Below are positions 50,647 through 59,809 of a stretch of DNA of 64,000 bases, piece after piece. Under the pieces are notes generated by a model, which was given only the letters and a program-made list of their open reading frames with translations, had not been told where the DNA came from and searched no databases. Numbering within the stretch: the stretch's first letter is position 1; every line of letters begins with the position of its first letter. The position numbers and the translations under genes are program-made. The stretch is from an uncultured Lachnospiraceae bacterium (lineage in GTDB: Bacteria; Bacillota; Clostridia; Lachnospirales; Lachnospiraceae), in the NCBI GenBank assembly GCA_910579285.1, contig CAJTTT010000008.1, positions 1 through 64,000 of the forward strand, in the 5' to 3' direction.

Positions 50647-51714
50647 TTAACTTGCGGCGTTTCTCTTCTTTCTCACAGACATAACCACGCTCTGGACCAC
50701 AAGGAACAGGCAGAGCATAACCGCTTTTGTGATACCGGTCCACCATGCTTCATCAAATCCCACGGAGGATACGATATTCTGAATCGTGTTCAGAGAGAGC
50801 ACACCGAAAAATGTACCGAGCACATTACCTACACCACCCGTCAGCATGGTACCACCGATAATAGAGGAGGCAATTGCGTCCATCTCTGCGCCCGATGCAT
50901 GAGAAGGAGAGCCGGAACCTACATGCAGGAAGTAGACGAAACCGCCGATACCTGCCAGAAGACCGCAGATCAAGTGAGAGAGGAACTTCGTTCTCTTCAC
51001 GTTGATACCGAGCATCAATGCGCTCTGCTTGTTTCCGCCGACTGCGTAGAAGTTACGTCCCAGCTTCATCCAGCGGAGCAATACGAACATTACGATTACT
51101 ACCAGAAGCGCTACCAGCACACCGATCTCCACATAAGCAGGCACATATTTGCCAAGCTTATTTACGGAACCGAGACCGGGCACATTCACACGAGTCATCT
51201 TTAATGCTACAAACGCCTCGTTCTCCACATTGAAAGGCGAGGTGTTAACAATCGTTGTCATACCTCTCGCAAAGAACATGCCCGCCAGTGTAACAATAAA
51301 AGGCTGGATGTCCAGATACGCTACAAGAGCGCCCTGAAATGCGCCGAATGCCAGGCCGATCAAAATTGCGATGACAACTGCCATAAATACGTTGCCGCCT
51401 TTGTAGTCAAGATAAACCGCACAGCACATGCTCACGAGAGCTGTCACGCCGCCCACGGAAATATCGATTCCGCCGGTGATCATAACAAGGCTCATGCCGC
51501 AGGCAAGAATGATCAGCGCTGCATTGGCATTTAAAATATTAAAGAAAGTCTGAGGCTTTAAAAATCCTGACCGAAGAAAAACCATTGCACCTATGTACAG
51601 CAGGAAAAACACGGCAATTGTAATTGTGAGGAGCAGGTTGGTGTCGGTCATGCCCGACAGCTTAGCGCCAAGACCCTTGCCCGCAGATGCATTATTCTTA
51701 TCTGTCTTTGCCAT
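50647..51714 (-). CDS. yjfF: Sugar ABC transporter permease, YjfF type
   Basis: 355 residues with about nine or ten membrane helices and the CUT2 permease patterns AALIILACGMSLVMITGGIDISVGG and SGAEMDAIASSIIGGTMLTGGVGN. It is the second permease of a YtfQRT-YjfF-type importer, which in E. coli takes up galactofuranose. It starts one base after the YtfT-type stop. A good terminator follows. Confidence 0.9.
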   Translation of the reverse strand: MAKTDKNNASAGKGLGAKLSGMTDTNLLLTITIAVFFLLYIGAMVFLRSGFLKPQTFFNILNANAALIILACGMSLVMITGGIDISVGGVTALVSMCCAVYLDYKGGNVFMAVVIAILIGLAFGAFQGALVAYLDIQPFIVTLAGMFFARGMTTIVNTSPFNVENEAFVALKMTRVNVPGLGSVNKLGKYVPAYVEIGVLVALLVVIVMFVLLRWMKLGRNFYAVGGNKQSALMLGINVKRTKFLSHLICGLLAGIGGFVYFLHVGSGSPSHASGAEMDAIASSIIGGTMLTGGVGNVLGTFFGVLSLNTIQNIVSSVGFDEAWWTGITKAVMLCLFLVVQSVVMSVRKKRNAAS

Positions 51715-51715
51715 C

Positions 51716-52807
51716 TCAAGCCACCTCCTTGCTCAGTTTCATTTTTTGTGAAATCTTATTTAAATACTCTCTCACAGTAGGTGCACTGACAACTACCAGC
51801 AGGATAACCACTACCGCTTTGTAAGCAGGAAGCGCCGTTGAGGAAACTCCAAATTTATAAAGTGTTGTCGTCAGGCACTGGATTACAAATGCACCGATAA
51901 TGGAAGCCGCCATATTGAACTTACCGCCGGAAAGCGCGTTACCGCCGAGAGCAACCGCAAGGATCGCGTCCATCTCAATATCCTTCGCGATAACGGAGTA
52001 GTTGATGGAAGACACACGGCTTACCTTAATCAATCCCGCAACCGCCACACACAAGCCCAGAATCACGAAAGCCATCACTTTGATCATCTCCGGGTTCAGA
52101 CCATTCAATTTAGAAGAGCTCTGGTTAATACCAACCGACTGCGTATACAGCCGCAGATTTGTCACTTTCAGCACAATACCAATCACAATCATGCATGCGA
52201 TCGCGATAAAGCAGGGCGTCGGGATCGGGATTCCCGGGATAAACCCGCCGAAATAAGCAAACTTGGGATCGCTGATAACGGGAAGCTCATTGTTGTTAAT
52301 CCACGCCGCAATGGAACGTCCCGCCGTATACAGGATCAGCGTTGCGATCATGGGCTGAATCTTGAAATAAGCCACCAGCACGCCATTGAATGCGCCAAAG
52401 AGCATTGCCACCACACATGCTACCAGAAATGCAACAATAATAGGAGCCTGCAGTGTTTCGGGACGGGCATTTCCTCCGCAGAGCACCCGCAGAACCACGC
52501 TGCCCGCAATGGCAATAGCAGCGCCCACACTGATATCCTGTCCGCCGGAAGCCGCTGTTACAAGCGTCATGCCGATCGCCAGAATCGCCAGCTCGGAACC
52601 GTTATTGACAATGTCGATGATAAAGCCGGACAGCACCGGATTCCCCGCGCTGTTGTAACCCAATGTAATTCTAAAGAAAGAAGGATCTGCAATCAAGTTG
52701 AAAACCGCCAGCAGCAAAAGCGCCGCAACCGGAATAAAACACTGATTTCTAACCAGATTTTTTAAGAAGCTCGCACTCGATGTTTTAGCATTTTCACTAT
52801 TTGCCAT
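51716..52807 (-). CDS. ytfT: Sugar ABC transporter permease, YtfT type
   Basis: 363 residues, multi-span CUT2 permease with LAILAIGMTLVTAASGGQDISVGAAIAIAGS and AKDIEMDAILAVALGGNALSGGKFN. The GGQDISVG form is typical of YtfT rather than of ribose permeases. It directly abuts the ATPase gene upstream and pairs with the YjfF-type permease downstream, giving a heterodimeric membrane channel. Confidence 0.9.
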   Translation of the reverse strand: MANSENAKTSSASFLKNLVRNQCFIPVAALLLLAVFNLIADPSFFRITLGYNSAGNPVLSGFIIDIVNNGSELAILAIGMTLVTAASGGQDISVGAAIAIAGSVVLRVLCGGNARPETLQAPIIVAFLVACVVAMLFGAFNGVLVAYFKIQPMIATLILYTAGRSIAAWINNNELPVISDPKFAYFGGFIPGIPIPTPCFIAIACMIVIGIVLKVTNLRLYTQSVGINQSSSKLNGLNPEMIKVMAFVILGLCVAVAGLIKVSRVSSINYSVIAKDIEMDAILAVALGGNALSGGKFNMAASIIGAFVIQCLTTTLYKFGVSSTALPAYKAVVVILLVVVSAPTVREYLNKISQKMKLSKEVA

Positions 52808-54322
52808 TTATTTGTCACCTCCCGCGATCGTATTCATAACCGTACCCTGATTCAGATCATCGCCTGTCAGCTCGCCTACCGCCTTGCGGTCACGCATGAC
52901 GATCAGACGGGAACAGGTTCTAAGCATCTCGTCAAGCTCCGAGGAAATAAAGGTTACGCTCATACCTTCGGACGCCAGTTTCAATACCAGCTTCTGGATA
53001 TCGACCTTCGTACCCACGTCAATACCACGGGTAGGCTCATCCAAAATCAGATATTCGGGATGAGTGAAGAGCCATCTCGCCAGAATAACCTTCTGCTGGT
53101 TACCGCCGGAAAGAGACTTAATCGGGGTGTCCTTGGAAGCCGTTTTAATATTCAGAAGTTTTATGTATTCATCTGCAACCTTATTTGCTTCCGCCTTGGA
53201 GAAAGGTTTGAAGAAGCCCTTAAGCACCTGCTGCGCCAGGATAATATTGTCGCGCACGGAAAGATCTCCCACAATGCCGTCAACCTTACGATCCTCTGGC
53301 AGATATGCGATACCATTCTTCATAGCGTCAAGCGGCTTCGCAATCTTTACATCCTTGCCGCCCATTTTGACTTTTCCGCCGATCACCCGGTCCGCGCCAA
53401 AAATCGCACGCACGCATTCGCTTCGCCCGGAACCGAGAAGCCCGGTAAATCCGTTTACCTCACCCTTGTTGATATGGAAATCGAAAGGCTTGATGCCTGC
53501 GTTGCTGACAAGACCTTCCGCCTCCAGCACGGGAACCGCATCCTTCCCTGCGTCAAATGTCTTAACCTCGCTCTTGATGTCGGAAAGATCATCCACCTCT
53601 TTACCGAGCATCTTGGATACCAGCTGTACGCGGGGCAGATTTTCAATTTCATATTCGCCCACAAGTTTACCGTCTCTCATAACAGTAATCCTGTCGCAGA
53701 CCTCGTACACCTGCTCCAGAAAGTGTGTTACAAAGATAATTCCTACGCCTTTGGCGCGGAGATCCCGCATCAGCTTAAAGAGTTTCTCAACTTCCTGCTC
53801 ATCCAGAGAAGAAGTAGGCTCATCCAGAATCAGAACTTTACATTCCATGTCAACCGCACGCGCGATAGCGATCATCTGCTGCACCGCGAGGGAACAAGTC
53901 CCAAGCTGCTGCGCTGCTTTCGCGGGAATCTGCAAGGACTGCAGAATTTTTTCTGTGTCAGCATTCATCTTTTTCCAGTTCTGTACTGCGCCTGCCGTAC
54001 GGCCGATAAACATATTCTCAGCCACAGTCAGATTCGGGCAGAGCGTAATCTCCTGGTACACGGTACTGATGCCCATATTCTGTGCATCCTGAGGCGAGTG
54101 AATCGCAACCGCGCCCTCTTTGCCGTCCAAAAAGATTTCTCCGTCCTCTTTGCCGTAAACCCCGGTAAGAACCTTGATCAACGTCGATTTCCCGGCGCCG
54201 TTCTCCCCCATCAGCGCATGGATTTCACCTTTACGCAATGTGAAGTCCACACCCTGCAGGGCGTGCACTCCGGGGAAGATCTTGTGAATGTTTCTCATTT
54301 TTAATACAACATTTCCTTCCAC
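52808..54322 (-). CDS. ytfR: Sugar ABC transporter ATPase with two domains, YtfR type
   Basis: 504 residues if translation starts at the GTG 54322, where GGGAGG lies 11 bases upstream; a GTG four codons earlier overlaps that ribosome site and seems less likely. First domain: Walker A GENGAGKSTL, then LILDEPTSSLDE. Second domain: GLLGSGRSECVRAIFG and LSGGNQQKVILARWLFTHPEYLILDEPTRGIDVG. It powers the YtfT/YjfF permeases. A strong terminator-like hairpin precedes it. Confidence 0.93.
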   Translation of the reverse strand: MEGNVVLKMRNIHKIFPGVHALQGVDFTLRKGEIHALMGENGAGKSTLIKVLTGVYGKEDGEIFLDGKEGAVAIHSPQDAQNMGISTVYQEITLCPNLTVAENMFIGRTAGAVQNWKKMNADTEKILQSLQIPAKAAQQLGTCSLAVQQMIAIARAVDMECKVLILDEPTSSLDEQEVEKLFKLMRDLRAKGVGIIFVTHFLEQVYEVCDRITVMRDGKLVGEYEIENLPRVQLVSKMLGKEVDDLSDIKSEVKTFDAGKDAVPVLEAEGLVSNAGIKPFDFHINKGEVNGFTGLLGSGRSECVRAIFGADRVIGGKVKMGGKDVKIAKPLDAMKNGIAYLPEDRKVDGIVGDLSVRDNIILAQQVLKGFFKPFSKAEANKVADEYIKLLNIKTASKDTPIKSLSGGNQQKVILARWLFTHPEYLILDEPTRGIDVGTKVDIQKLVLKLASEGMSVTFISSELDEMLRTCSRLIVMRDRKAVGELTGDDLNQGTVMNTIAGGDK

Positions 54323-54357
54323 TCTCAGGTCCACCTCCCAAAATTATATAATTTTTT

Positions 54358-54402
54358 CGTAAAAACGAGCGCGGGCAGGCTTATCCGCTGCGCCGCGCTC
54401 GT
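54358..54402 (-). terminator. Partial terminator between ytfQ and ytfR
   Basis: Minus-strand stem ACGAGCGCGG / CCGCGCTCGT with a large GC-rich inner loop, followed by TTTTT. It lies inside the operon, as in the arabinose importer, and should give much more binding protein than ATPase and permeases. Confidence 0.8.
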
Positions 54403-54453
54403 CTTATACATTATAGCATATTTTTTATCATCTAGCAATTATCCCGGATTGGA

Positions 54454-55545
54454 TTAGATGCCGTAGGTATCTACATCTTCCTGTGTGATGGTAGTTGCAT
54501 CGAAGCCCTTCTCATCCATGATGATTGTCTTCTCAGCAGGTGCGCCATTCTTGATTACATCGTCGATGTAAGAAGACTGGAAAGGATTACACTGACCATC
54601 GTAGTTCCAGTTGCCTGCAAGCAGCTCTTCAAGTGCCCACTTGTTGCAGTCGAAGCCCATAATAATAACGTCTTTGCCAACGCCGTGGGAGATGTTAGCT
54701 GCATCCAGAGCTGCAACTGCACCCTTAGCCATGTCGTCGTTCTCAGCGTAGATTACGTTGAACTCTTTACCAGAGCTGATTACGGACTGAACGATCTGCT
54801 GTGCATTCTCTGCGTTCCACTCAGCGGTCTGCTGCTCAACGATGTTCCAGTTAGCTTCTGCGTCCGCCTTAGCCTGAAGAGCGCCGCTGCGGCCTTCCTG
54901 CGCTGCAGAACCCATCACGCCCTGAAGGTGGATGATATTGTAGGTCTCAAGACCCTGGCTCTCTAACCAGTTAACAGCGGTCTCGCCCTCTTTGTCCATG
55001 TCAGATACGATAGATGCAAGGTAAAGGCTCTCGTCTGCATCGATGGTACGGTCAAACAGAATAACCTGAACGCCTGCGTCCTGAGCATCTGTCAGTACGG
55101 AATCCCATCCTGATGTATCAGCTGCGGAGAGAAGCAGATAGTCAACGCCGTCCTGGATGAACTTCTGAGCTGCTGCGATCTGCTCATCGTTCTTCATGCT
55201 GTATGCGAAGGATGCTGAATAACCATTCTCCTCTGTGAAGGTAGCCTTCAGATCCGCATCGTTAGCGGTACGATAGCCGGACTCGTTAGGATCGTTGTTG
55301 ATGATACCAACAGTGATCAGCTCGCCGCTTGCTGCAGGAGCCTCAGCCTCCTCTGCGGGCGCCTCTTCCTCAGCAGGAGCTTCCTCTGCTGCAGGAGCTT
55401 CCTCTGCTGCGGGTGCCTCTTCTGCTGCGGGTGCCTCTTCTGCTGCGGGCTCAGTTGCCGCAGGAGCTGCCTCGCCACCGCCACAGCCTGCCAGAGTAGC
55501 CATAACCATAGCGCCTGTCAGTAAAACTGCCATTTTTTTCTTCAT
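54454..55545 (-). CDS. ytfQ: Sugar-binding lipoprotein, YtfQ type
   Basis: 363 residues from the ATG at 55545 (GGGAGGAAAC upstream). Lipoprotein signal MKKKMAVLLTGAMVMATLAGC with the lipobox Cys near 21, a linker of EEAPAA repeats to about 65, then a YtfQ-like fold (GIINNDPNESGYRTANDADLKATFTEENGY, DYLLLSAADTSGWDSVLTDAQDAGVQVILFDRTID, MGFDCNKWALEELLAGNWNYDGQCNPFQ). E. coli YtfQ binds galactofuranose; clostridial relatives may bind arabinofuranose or related sugars. A second, membrane-anchored copy of this fold lies at 58.8-59.8 kb as a sensor. Confidence 0.9.
   Translation of the reverse strand: MKKKMAVLLTGAMVMATLAGCGGGEAAPAATEPAAEEAPAAEEAPAAEEAPAAEEAPAEEEAPAEEAEAPAASGELITVGIINNDPNESGYRTANDADLKATFTEENGYSASFAYSMKNDEQIAAAQKFIQDGVDYLLLSAADTSGWDSVLTDAQDAGVQVILFDRTIDADESLYLASIVSDMDKEGETAVNWLESQGLETYNIIHLQGVMGSAAQEGRSGALQAKADAEANWNIVEQQTAEWNAENAQQIVQSVISSGKEFNVIYAENDDMAKGAVAALDAANISHGVGKDVIIMGFDCNKWALEELLAGNWNYDGQCNPFQSSYIDDVIKNGAPAEKTIIMDEKGFDATTITQEDVDTYGI
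55325..55450. repeat. Tandem 18-base repeats encoding the lipoprotein linker
   Basis: Consecutive units on the EEAPAA pattern (GCTGCAGGAGCTTCCTCT and variants on the plus strand). They keep frame and form the flexible stalk of the YtfQ-type lipoprotein. Confidence 0.75.
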
Positions 55546-55645
55546 TCTTTGTTTCCTCCCTTTCATTGACCCCCATCCCTGTGATGAGGGAATATGTTTT
55601 TAGGTGGCGGGATTTCATGTTTCCCCGTCCCTGAAATCACTTTAG

Positions 55646-55696
55646 CAAAATGCACGACACTCTTCAACACCCAAAATCATCCTTTTGTGCATTTTG
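55646..55696. promoter_or_regulatory. Inverted repeat upstream of ytfQ, candidate response-regulator site
   Basis: CAAAATGCAC (55646-55655) and its exact complement GTGCATTTTG (55687-55696) form a 51-base element between the divergent genes. This would suit a dimeric activator such as the YesN-type regulator nearby, or an mRNA stem in the leader. Confidence 0.45.
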
Positions 55697-55710
55697 GCTG
55701 AGTTCAACAA

Positions 55711-55751
55711 TACAAATTTATGCTATAATAAATTTAAATAGTACAAATTTA
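55711..55751. promoter_or_regulatory. Paired AraR-like half-sites between ytfQ and its divergent regulator
   Basis: TACAAATTTA occurs at 55711-55720 and 55742-55751, 31 bases apart (three helical turns). TACAAAT is the AraR half-site. A TATAAT hexamer (55724-55729, plus strand) lies between them. The rest of the 55546-55955 interval holds nothing else I can name. Confidence 0.5.
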
Positions 55752-55955
55752 AATTTTTAGGGTATTTTTTTACGATTTGGTTATTCTTTTATAGATTTTG
55801 ACGAAGAATTTTCCAATTATAACAGGTTCTCCTCTATGGTCATTCTTATCAAACCAGAGGGACACGAGGTGTTTTCTTCCGATCGGAGCAAACTTTGTGA
55901 ATAATTTTGATGTAATTTGTTAATAAACCATGAACAAAAAGGAGATTTTTTTACT

Positions 55956-57038
55956 ATGAACAAGTACGAAACACTTTCGAAACAGCTCACCGAGCTGATT
56001 TCCAGAAATTTAAAGCAGGGAATCACCGCACTGCCCACCGAAACCGCCATAGCCGAACAGTATCAGGTCAGCCGCCAGACAGTTCGGGCCGCGCTCTCTC
56101 TGCTCAAGAGCCAGGGACTGATTGAGACCCGCCGGGGCAGCGGTTCCTACGCCACAGGACTGTCTCCCGAGGCGCCCCAGAATGTCATTCCCATCCTCAT
56201 CGCCAGCAGTCAGGAGTACATCTACCCCCATCTGCTCACCGACATACGCTCCCGCCTTGCCGAAAAGGGCTATCAGCTGCAGGTTCACCCTACAGAAAAC
56301 GATGCCTGCAGGGAAAGGCATCTTCTGCTCTCCCTGCTCGAATCCCCCCCGCGTGGACTCATCGTGGAAGGCTCAAAGAGCGCGCTCCCCACACCCAACA
56401 ACGATCTCTATGAGAAGCTGAAAGCCGCCGGCACAAAGCTCCTCTTTCTACATAATAAGTATGACGCCCTCCCGGACGAAGTCTGCATCAAGGATGACAA
56501 CTATTACGGCGGCTACCTTCTGGCCAATCATCTGTCAGGACTGGGGCATACCCATATCGCAGGCATCTTTAAATCGGATGACAAACAGGGGCCGGAACGT
56601 TATTTTGGCGCCTTCTGCTGTCTGCGGAATATAAATGTGGAGCTTTCCGACAGAAATGTCGGCTGGTTTTGCAGTTCTGATATCGAAAAGCTGGAAAAGA
56701 ATCAGGACAGCCGTTTTCTCGCATCCTATATCAGCGAGCACCTTTCGGGCTGCACAGCCGTCATCTGTTACAACGATGAAATTGCTTACTGGTTGATCAA
56801 GGAACTGTCCTACGCCGGCATCCGGGTCCCCCGCGATGTCTCCGTCGTCTGTTTCGACAACAGCTATCTGAGCGAGCTGAGCAAAGTCCGCATCACCACC
56901 CTGACTCACCGGCCGCACGAAATGGGAAACTGCGTGGCCGAAACCATGATACAGATGCTGCAGGGAATCCCCGTTGTCTCCCAGGAAATTCCCTGGGAAC
57001 TCGTTCGGAAAGAGAGCGACGGCCCCGCCCAGACATAG
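55956..57038 (+). CDS. Second AraR-like repressor (GntR domain plus LacI-type sugar domain)
   Basis: 360 residues from the ATG at 55956 (AAGGAG 11 bases upstream). GntR winged helix at 1-75 (PTETAIAEQYQVSRQTVRAALSLLKSQGLIETRRGSGSY), then a LacI-type sensor domain (GLIVEGSKSALPTPN, VCIKDDNYYGGYLLANHLSGLGHTHIAGIF, AVICYNDEIAYWLIKELSYAGIRVPRDVSVVCFDNS). It diverges from ytfQ and probably represses that operon and itself. It is a paralogue of AraR at 41-42 kb, so its ligand may be an arabinose-like or galactofuranose-like sugar. Confidence 0.88.
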   Translation: MNKYETLSKQLTELISRNLKQGITALPTETAIAEQYQVSRQTVRAALSLLKSQGLIETRRGSGSYATGLSPEAPQNVIPILIASSQEYIYPHLLTDIRSRLAEKGYQLQVHPTENDACRERHLLLSLLESPPRGLIVEGSKSALPTPNNDLYEKLKAAGTKLLFLHNKYDALPDEVCIKDDNYYGGYLLANHLSGLGHTHIAGIFKSDDKQGPERYFGAFCCLRNINVELSDRNVGWFCSSDIEKLEKNQDSRFLASYISEHLSGCTAVICYNDEIAYWLIKELSYAGIRVPRDVSVVCFDNSYLSELSKVRITTLTHRPHEMGNCVAETMIQMLQGIPVVSQEIPWELVRKESDGPAQT

Positions 57039-57077
57039 GCGCTTCCTTCAGAACACGGAAACGCTCCGCTGCATGCC

Positions 57078-58706
57078 TCAGCTCTTACCGCCAGCCCTGT
57101 ACTCTCTCGGCGTGCAGCCCTGGGTCTTCTTGAAAACAAAACTGAAATAGTGGGGATCTTTGTAGCCTACCTCCATAGCGATCTCCCCGGTATGCATCTG
57201 GGTCTGGCGCAGGAGTTTTTTTGCCTTATCCATGCGCCGGCCCGTCACATACTCTACAAAGGTAACCTGCATGGCCTGGGAAAAGATCGCGCTGAAATAG
57301 TTGGCGCTGACATTGACTTCTCCTGCCACGGAGTTTAAGGAGAAAGTCTCCTGTGAATAGTTTTCTTCAATATAAGTGAGCGCTTTCTTCAAAATCCTTC
57401 TGCTCTGGTTGTCCGACTCCCTGTCCCGAAGCTCCATCGCTTTCTCGATCAGTCCGCAAAAATAATCGGGCAGGGTGTCCACATCATACTGTCCTTCCGG
57501 CGTCAGACCCTCGTCACTCAAAAGCTGCAGGAGTTCCTCCTTATCGCATCCCAGAGAATCCACATAGGATACCGACACAAAATAGACATGCATCGTCAGG
57601 TAGTTGCGGAACATGGCTGACTGCAGCGCCTCTCCCACCGCCAGCAGATAGTTGTCTACAAAATCGGCAATCTCGTCCCTTGCACCCTGCACAAGAAAGT
57701 CCCGGATCAGCTCTGCCTCCATCTTCGCGGGGTCAATATCCCGAATGCTGCCGCCTTCCTCTTTTTCCGGCATGTTCCGCCCCACCGTCTCCCCCGTAAA
57801 GACATGCACCTGCGGCCGAAGAAAACGGTACGCAAAAAGATGGTTCACCTTGCTGTAGCACTCAGCCAGAAGGCTTAAGCGTTCCACCGGCTCCCCCAGA
57901 GCAACATACCAGTCCAGAAATTCTTCCGCCGGATGGCAGATACGGTCCACATTCTCCAGACACCGCGCGCCAAGCTCCTGCATCTGCGCCGGGCTCCCTT
58001 TGATCAGAACGCCGTAAGTATTTACGTTCCATCGGAAAACAAGGTTTTCCGGGTAACGTATAAAGTAATGCAGAAGCTCCTCCCGCTTTCTGGCAAAATC
58101 TTCAGACTCCATGCCGCTGTTTTCCCCGGTGCGTTTTTCCTGCAAGTTAAACAACAAAATATTGTAACAGGACGCATTTATTTTCAATGACAGTTTGGAC
58201 GCTTCCTCATAGATATCCTGCACCGGCATCCGTCCCTCAAACACCTTGACAAAGAAATCCGTCCGGGAAAACTGCTCGTACTCCCTGACTTCGCTCTGGA
58301 ACTTTTCCTGATATGTCTTCTGCTCCCGCTCTGTCTCAATCTTTGTCTTAAGTTCTGCCAGCACTTTCTGCAGCGCCGCCCTGGTGATCGGTTTCAGAAG
58401 ATACTGCTCCGCACCTACCAGAATGGCGCCGCGGGCATACTCAAAATCATCGTACCCGCTGATAATGATAATCTTCATATCTGGAAATTCCTGATGCACA
58501 AGACGGCTTAAGGACAGGCCGTCCATAAAAGGCATTTTGATATCCGTGAGCAGAACATCCGGCTTTGTCTTCTGGATGAGCGGAAGCGCCATCTCCCCAT
58601 CGCTGGCTTCTCCCACAAATTCGTAGCCGTACTGCTGCCAGGGGATGTTATCCCTAAGCCCCTCCCGAACAATACTCTCATCTTCCACCAAAAAAACTTT
58701 CAGCAT
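57078..58706 (-). CDS. YesN-type response regulator (REC plus AraC DNA-binding domain)
   Basis: 542 residues. Receiver domain at 1-120 with acidic pocket EDE (8-10), phosphoacceptor D55 in LLTDIKMPF and the Lys in YLLKPITR. A long middle region follows, then an AraC-type double helix-turn-helix (about 440-540: FSLNSVAGEVNVSANYFSAIFSQAMQ and TGEIAMEVGYKDPHYFSFVFKKTQGCTPREYR). It is the third gene after the kinase and the membrane-anchored binding protein. The likely target is the ytf-type importer just beyond. Confidence 0.95.
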   Translation of the reverse strand: MLKVFLVEDESIVREGLRDNIPWQQYGYEFVGEASDGEMALPLIQKTKPDVLLTDIKMPFMDGLSLSRLVHQEFPDMKIIIISGYDDFEYARGAILVGAEQYLLKPITRAALQKVLAELKTKIETEREQKTYQEKFQSEVREYEQFSRTDFFVKVFEGRMPVQDIYEEASKLSLKINASCYNILLFNLQEKRTGENSGMESEDFARKREELLHYFIRYPENLVFRWNVNTYGVLIKGSPAQMQELGARCLENVDRICHPAEEFLDWYVALGEPVERLSLLAECYSKVNHLFAYRFLRPQVHVFTGETVGRNMPEKEEGGSIRDIDPAKMEAELIRDFLVQGARDEIADFVDNYLLAVGEALQSAMFRNYLTMHVYFVSVSYVDSLGCDKEELLQLLSDEGLTPEGQYDVDTLPDYFCGLIEKAMELRDRESDNQSRRILKKALTYIEENYSQETFSLNSVAGEVNVSANYFSAIFSQAMQVTFVEYVTGRRMDKAKKLLRQTQMHTGEIAMEVGYKDPHYFSFVFKKTQGCTPREYRAGGKS

Positions 58707-58782
58707 AGCAATCCTCCATATCAGAGCCGGTTCCTTCCATCACAGCTCCACATCCCCTGTCATTCCTTCATTTCCGCAGACG

Positions 58783-59808
58783 TCAATACGTTCTTTCCTG
58801 CAAAAGCTCCTGTGTCACATTTTCTATTGTGAAGACATCCTCTTCCACATAATACTTTTTCTCAACTGTCACGCCCGCCTCCAGCATATCTATCACCCGG
58901 AGAAGATACTCCCCCTGGTTCGGATTACACTCGATGTCCACGTTAATTGTGCCGTCCGCCACCATATCCAGCGCGCCCTTCACCGCGTCAAAAGAGAGGA
59001 TCATAATGTCTCCATTTACGCCCACCGTGCGGCCAGACTCCTTGATCGCCTCAATCGCGCCGAATGTCATATCGTCATTCTGGGACACCACCACGTCGAT
59101 ATCCGGGTATCTGCGCAGAAATGTTTTCATCACTTCCTTGCCTTTTGTGGATGTAAATTCCGCACATTTCTCTTCAAGGATATTCCAGTTACTGTGTCTT
59201 GCGGCCACAGAGGCAAACCCGGCCGACCGGCCAATCTGGGAAGAAGATCCTTCCGTTCCCGTCAGTATCACAATATTGATGGACTGGCTCGATCTTCTCT
59301 GCTGCACCAGTTCGTTTTCAAGCCAGCGTCCAGCCTTCTCGCCTTCCTTCTCAAAATCGCTGCCCACACATGTCACATAAAGACTCTCGTCCCCCACATC
59401 CACATTGCGGTCCATGAGGATAACAGGAATCCCTGCCTGTTTCGCCTCCTGAAGAACGGTCTCCCATCCCGTCTCCACCACAGGGGAAAAAATAATGTAA
59501 TCCACCCGCTGGGAAATAAAGCTTCGGATCGCCTTCAGCTGGTTCTCCTGTTTCTGCCTGGCATTGTTATAGATAAGAAAATATCCGTTATTCTGCGTAA
59601 ACGCGTTCTGCACGGATTCCGTATTTGCAGTCCGCCATCCTGATTCGCTGCCAAGCTGCGACACACCCACCACAATGCGGTTCTCCTGCGTCACCTGTGT
59701 CTCCTCCTCAATATCCGTAAACAGTCTGCTCCCATATACCAGGAGCGCTGAAGTCATTATAAGAAGGATTCCGATCACTATCAAACTGTACGATCTTTTC
59801 CGAAACAC
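58783..59808 (-). CDS. Membrane-anchored YtfQ-like sugar-binding sensor protein
   Basis: 341 residues from a GTG at 59808, which has AAGGAGGG 6 bases upstream; the open frame extends 27 codons further but into the kinase gene. One N-terminal helix (about 7-25) without a lipobox Cys, then a YtfQ-like binding fold (VGVSQLGSESGWRTANTESVQNAFTQNNGY, YIIFSPVVETGWETVLQEAKQAGIPVILMDRNVD, LSFDAVKGALDMVADGTINVDIECNPNQGEYL). It starts 1 base after the kinase stop. The set resembles XylFII-LytS of Clostridium beijerinckii, where an anchored binding protein passes the sugar signal to the kinase. Confidence 0.88.
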   Translation of the reverse strand: MFRKRSYSLIVIGILLIMTSALLVYGSRLFTDIEEETQVTQENRIVVGVSQLGSESGWRTANTESVQNAFTQNNGYFLIYNNARQKQENQLKAIRSFISQRVDYIIFSPVVETGWETVLQEAKQAGIPVILMDRNVDVGDESLYVTCVGSDFEKEGEKAGRWLENELVQQRRSSQSINIVILTGTEGSSSQIGRSAGFASVAARHSNWNILEEKCAEFTSTKGKEVMKTFLRRYPDIDVVVSQNDDMTFGAIEAIKESGRTVGVNGDIMILSFDAVKGALDMVADGTINVDIECNPNQGEYLLRVIDMLEAGVTVEKKYYVEEDVFTIENVTQELLQERTY

Positions 59809-59809
59809 A

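Noticed and set aside
53060..54304. Long plus-strand open frame opposite the YtfR-type ATPase
   Set aside because: It mirrors the codon pattern of the well-supported minus-strand gene; similar shadows occur opposite most genes here.
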